Assembly: GCF_029590555.1 (NCBI RefSeq)
Contig: NZ_CP081001.1
Span: 1,364,001 to 1,428,000, forward strand
Length of the DNA stretch: 64,000 nucleotides
From: Sphingobium sp. V4
Lineage (GTDB): Bacteria > Pseudomonadota > Alphaproteobacteria > Sphingomonadales > Sphingomonadaceae
Reading direction: 5' to 3'
Positions 62,896 to 64,000 of this stretch are shown piece by piece (positions within the stretch are counted from its first letter, which is position 1; each line of letters begins with the position of its first letter). Below the pieces are notes generated by a model. The model made no database searches. It saw only the letters and a program-made list of their open reading frames with translations, and was not told the DNA's origin. A program made the translations under genes and the position numbers.

Positions 62896-64000
62896 CCGCT
62901 TTTCTCCGCCATGCCCCTGCGCTGGAACAGTTCGCGGAAGACTGGATAGATTTCCCGCCGATGATGCACCTTGCGCATCACGAAATGGCGATGCGCTTCA
63001 CTGACCGGTGCATAGGCCTGCCACAGGCCGGTGGTGGTGCCGATCATGTCGACATCGGCAAACTCCTCGCGCCCGACCTCCAGATAAGCGACATATTGCG
63101 ACATGGGCAGGATGTCGTCCTGCATCAGGTTCACCACTCGGCCATTGTCCGACTGCATCGTATCGCCGTCCGAAGCCTGCGCCACATAGATGTTCCAGTC
63201 GTCGGGCCGATAGCGTTCCTTGATCACTTCCAGCAGCTTCTCAAGCGCGCTCGATACCAGCGTCCCGCCCGTCACCGTGCTGTAGAAAAAGGTCTGCTCA
63301 TCGACCTCCGCCGCCCGGTCGGTGTGATGGATGAACACCACTTCAACATGCTCATAGCAGCGTGACAGGAACAGATGGAGCAGCGCGAAGAACCGCTTGG
63401 CGAGATCCTTCATATGCTCGGTCATGGAGCCGGACACGTCCATCAGGCAGAACATCACCGCCTGCGCAACGGGCTTGGGCACCGTTTCGAAGCGGCGGTA
63501 GCGCAGGTCGACCGGGTCAATATAGGCGATCAGGTTGCGCCGACGGATGATATGTGCCCGCTCCTCACGCAGCGCTTCCAATCTTGCGGCACCGTCGGGT
63601 GTGGGCGGACTCTGGCGCTCGATCTCGGCGATCTCGTCCTCGATCCGCCGCAGCTCGCCGCCACTCGGCCGGCGCAGCGCCAGCCGACGCGACAGCGCCT
63701 TTTGCATGGTGCGCGGCACGGACAGGTTGGACGGATTGCCTGCGGTCGAATAGCCCGCGCGCCTGATCCCGTCGACTGCGCCCCCGATCAGCCTACGCTT
63801 CGCCAGGTCGGGCAACTCCAGATCATCGAGGAAAAGGTCTAGAAATTCCTCGCGGCTGAGCACGAACCGGAAATCATCTTCCCCCTCGCCCTGCCCCGCC
63901 TGCGATCCCGCTCCCCCACCGCCGCCGGGGCGCTTGATCCTGTCGCCCTCCATATAGTCGCGATTGCCAGGCAGTACGCGCTCGCGATTGCCGCCCTGCG
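62892..64000 (-). CDS. DUF444 (YeaH/YhbH) family protein, N-terminus outside window
   Basis: At least 368 residues are visible; the frame stays open to the window edge, and the visible end contains NRERVLPGNRDYMEGDRI, part of the family N-terminal region, so the true start lies beyond 64000. A von Willebrand A-like domain has the metal-binding motif CLMDVSGSMTEHMKD. A glycine-rich segment (RPGGGGGAGSQAGQG) follows the N-terminal part. YeaH works with the PrkA kinase in stress and stationary-phase responses. It is upstream of and coupled to the SpoVR gene. Confidence 0.92.
   Translation of the reverse strand, partial: QGGNRERVLPGNRDYMEGDRIKRPGGGGGAGSQAGQGEGEDDFRFVLSREEFLDLFLDDLELPDLAKRRLIGGAVDGIRRAGYSTAGNPSNLSVPRTMQKALSRRLALRRPSGGELRRIEDEIAEIERQSPPTPDGAARLEALREERAHIIRRRNLIAYIDPVDLRYRRFETVPKPVAQAVMFCLMDVSGSMTEHMKDLAKRFFALLHLFLSRCYEHVEVVFIHHTDRAAEVDEQTFFYSTVTGGTLVSSALEKLLEVIKERYRPDDWNIYVAQASDGDTMQSDNGRVVNLMQDDILPMSQYVAYLEVGREEFADVDMIGTTTGLWQAYAPVSEAHRHFVMRKVHHRREIYPVFRELFQRRGMAEKSG

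Noticed and set aside
1..64000. CRISPR arrays, insertion sequences or prophage
   Set aside because: I saw no regularly spaced repeats, no transposase or integrase motifs, and no target-site duplications.

Overview
The window looks like chromosome of an alphaproteobacterium of the order Sphingomonadales (Sphingobium/Novosphingobium/Sphingomonas type). The evidence is high GC, dense operons with many ATGA or TGATG start/stop overlaps, a fused IspDF, the dusB-ntrBC-ntrYX-hfq-hflX gene order, a tandem double-domain Hfq, and TonB receptors of sphingomonad style. I see no insertion sequence, prophage, CRISPR array or rRNA. There is one tRNA gene, tRNA-Ser(UGA). This assignment rests on reading the sequence; no database search was run.

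Bases 1-27015 are mostly housekeeping. They hold the end of addB, then addA and trxA; a GST-like protein, an inositol-phosphatase-family enzyme and argJ on the minus strand; an unassigned glycosyltransferase-like gene; secA; a PilZ protein; and tRNA-Ser. An envelope and replication run follows: mltB-like, rlpA-like, a PBP5-type carboxypeptidase, tmk, holB, metG, tatD, an MBL hydrolase, a membrane-anchored retropepsin-like protease and an MHS-type transporter. Then come mazG, a GNAT enzyme and a small TPR protein, facing the hfq-hflX pair.

Bases 27193-34493 (minus strand) are the nitrogen-regulation block: dusB, ntrB, ntrC, ntrY, ntrX. NtrC keeps the sigma54-contacting GAFTGA loop; NtrX has lost it. 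Bases 34627-39458 hold ispDF, cinA, a RatA/COQ10-like protein, lipA, a beta-carbonic anhydrase, a NYN-LOTUS RNase-like protein and acylphosphatase.

Bases 39583-52496 form a vitamin B12 uptake and salvage island. It holds two TonB receptors, btuF, btuC and btuD for transport, then a DUF1636 cysteine protein, cobT, an alpha-ribazole-phosphatase-like enzyme, cobS, cobD (PLP decarboxylase type), cbiB and cobU. Two cobalamin riboswitches precede btuB and the DUF1636-cobT operon. No corrin-ring synthesis genes are present, so the island imports and remodels corrinoids rather than making them. btuF lies antisense between btuB and btuC, which is odd for a co-regulated transporter.

Bases 52634-60802 are accessory. 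They hold an aerobic formylglycine-generating enzyme with both catalytic cysteines but no sulfatase nearby, a small unrecognised helical protein, a formate/nitrite-type channel, and a signalling module: a hybrid histidine kinase with three receiver domains, a stand-alone CheR without CheB, and a receiver-PAS-HWE kinase-receiver protein. The window closes with a small conserved-looking protein and the minus-strand DUF444 (YeaH)-SpoVR pair; the DUF444 gene is cut by the window edge.
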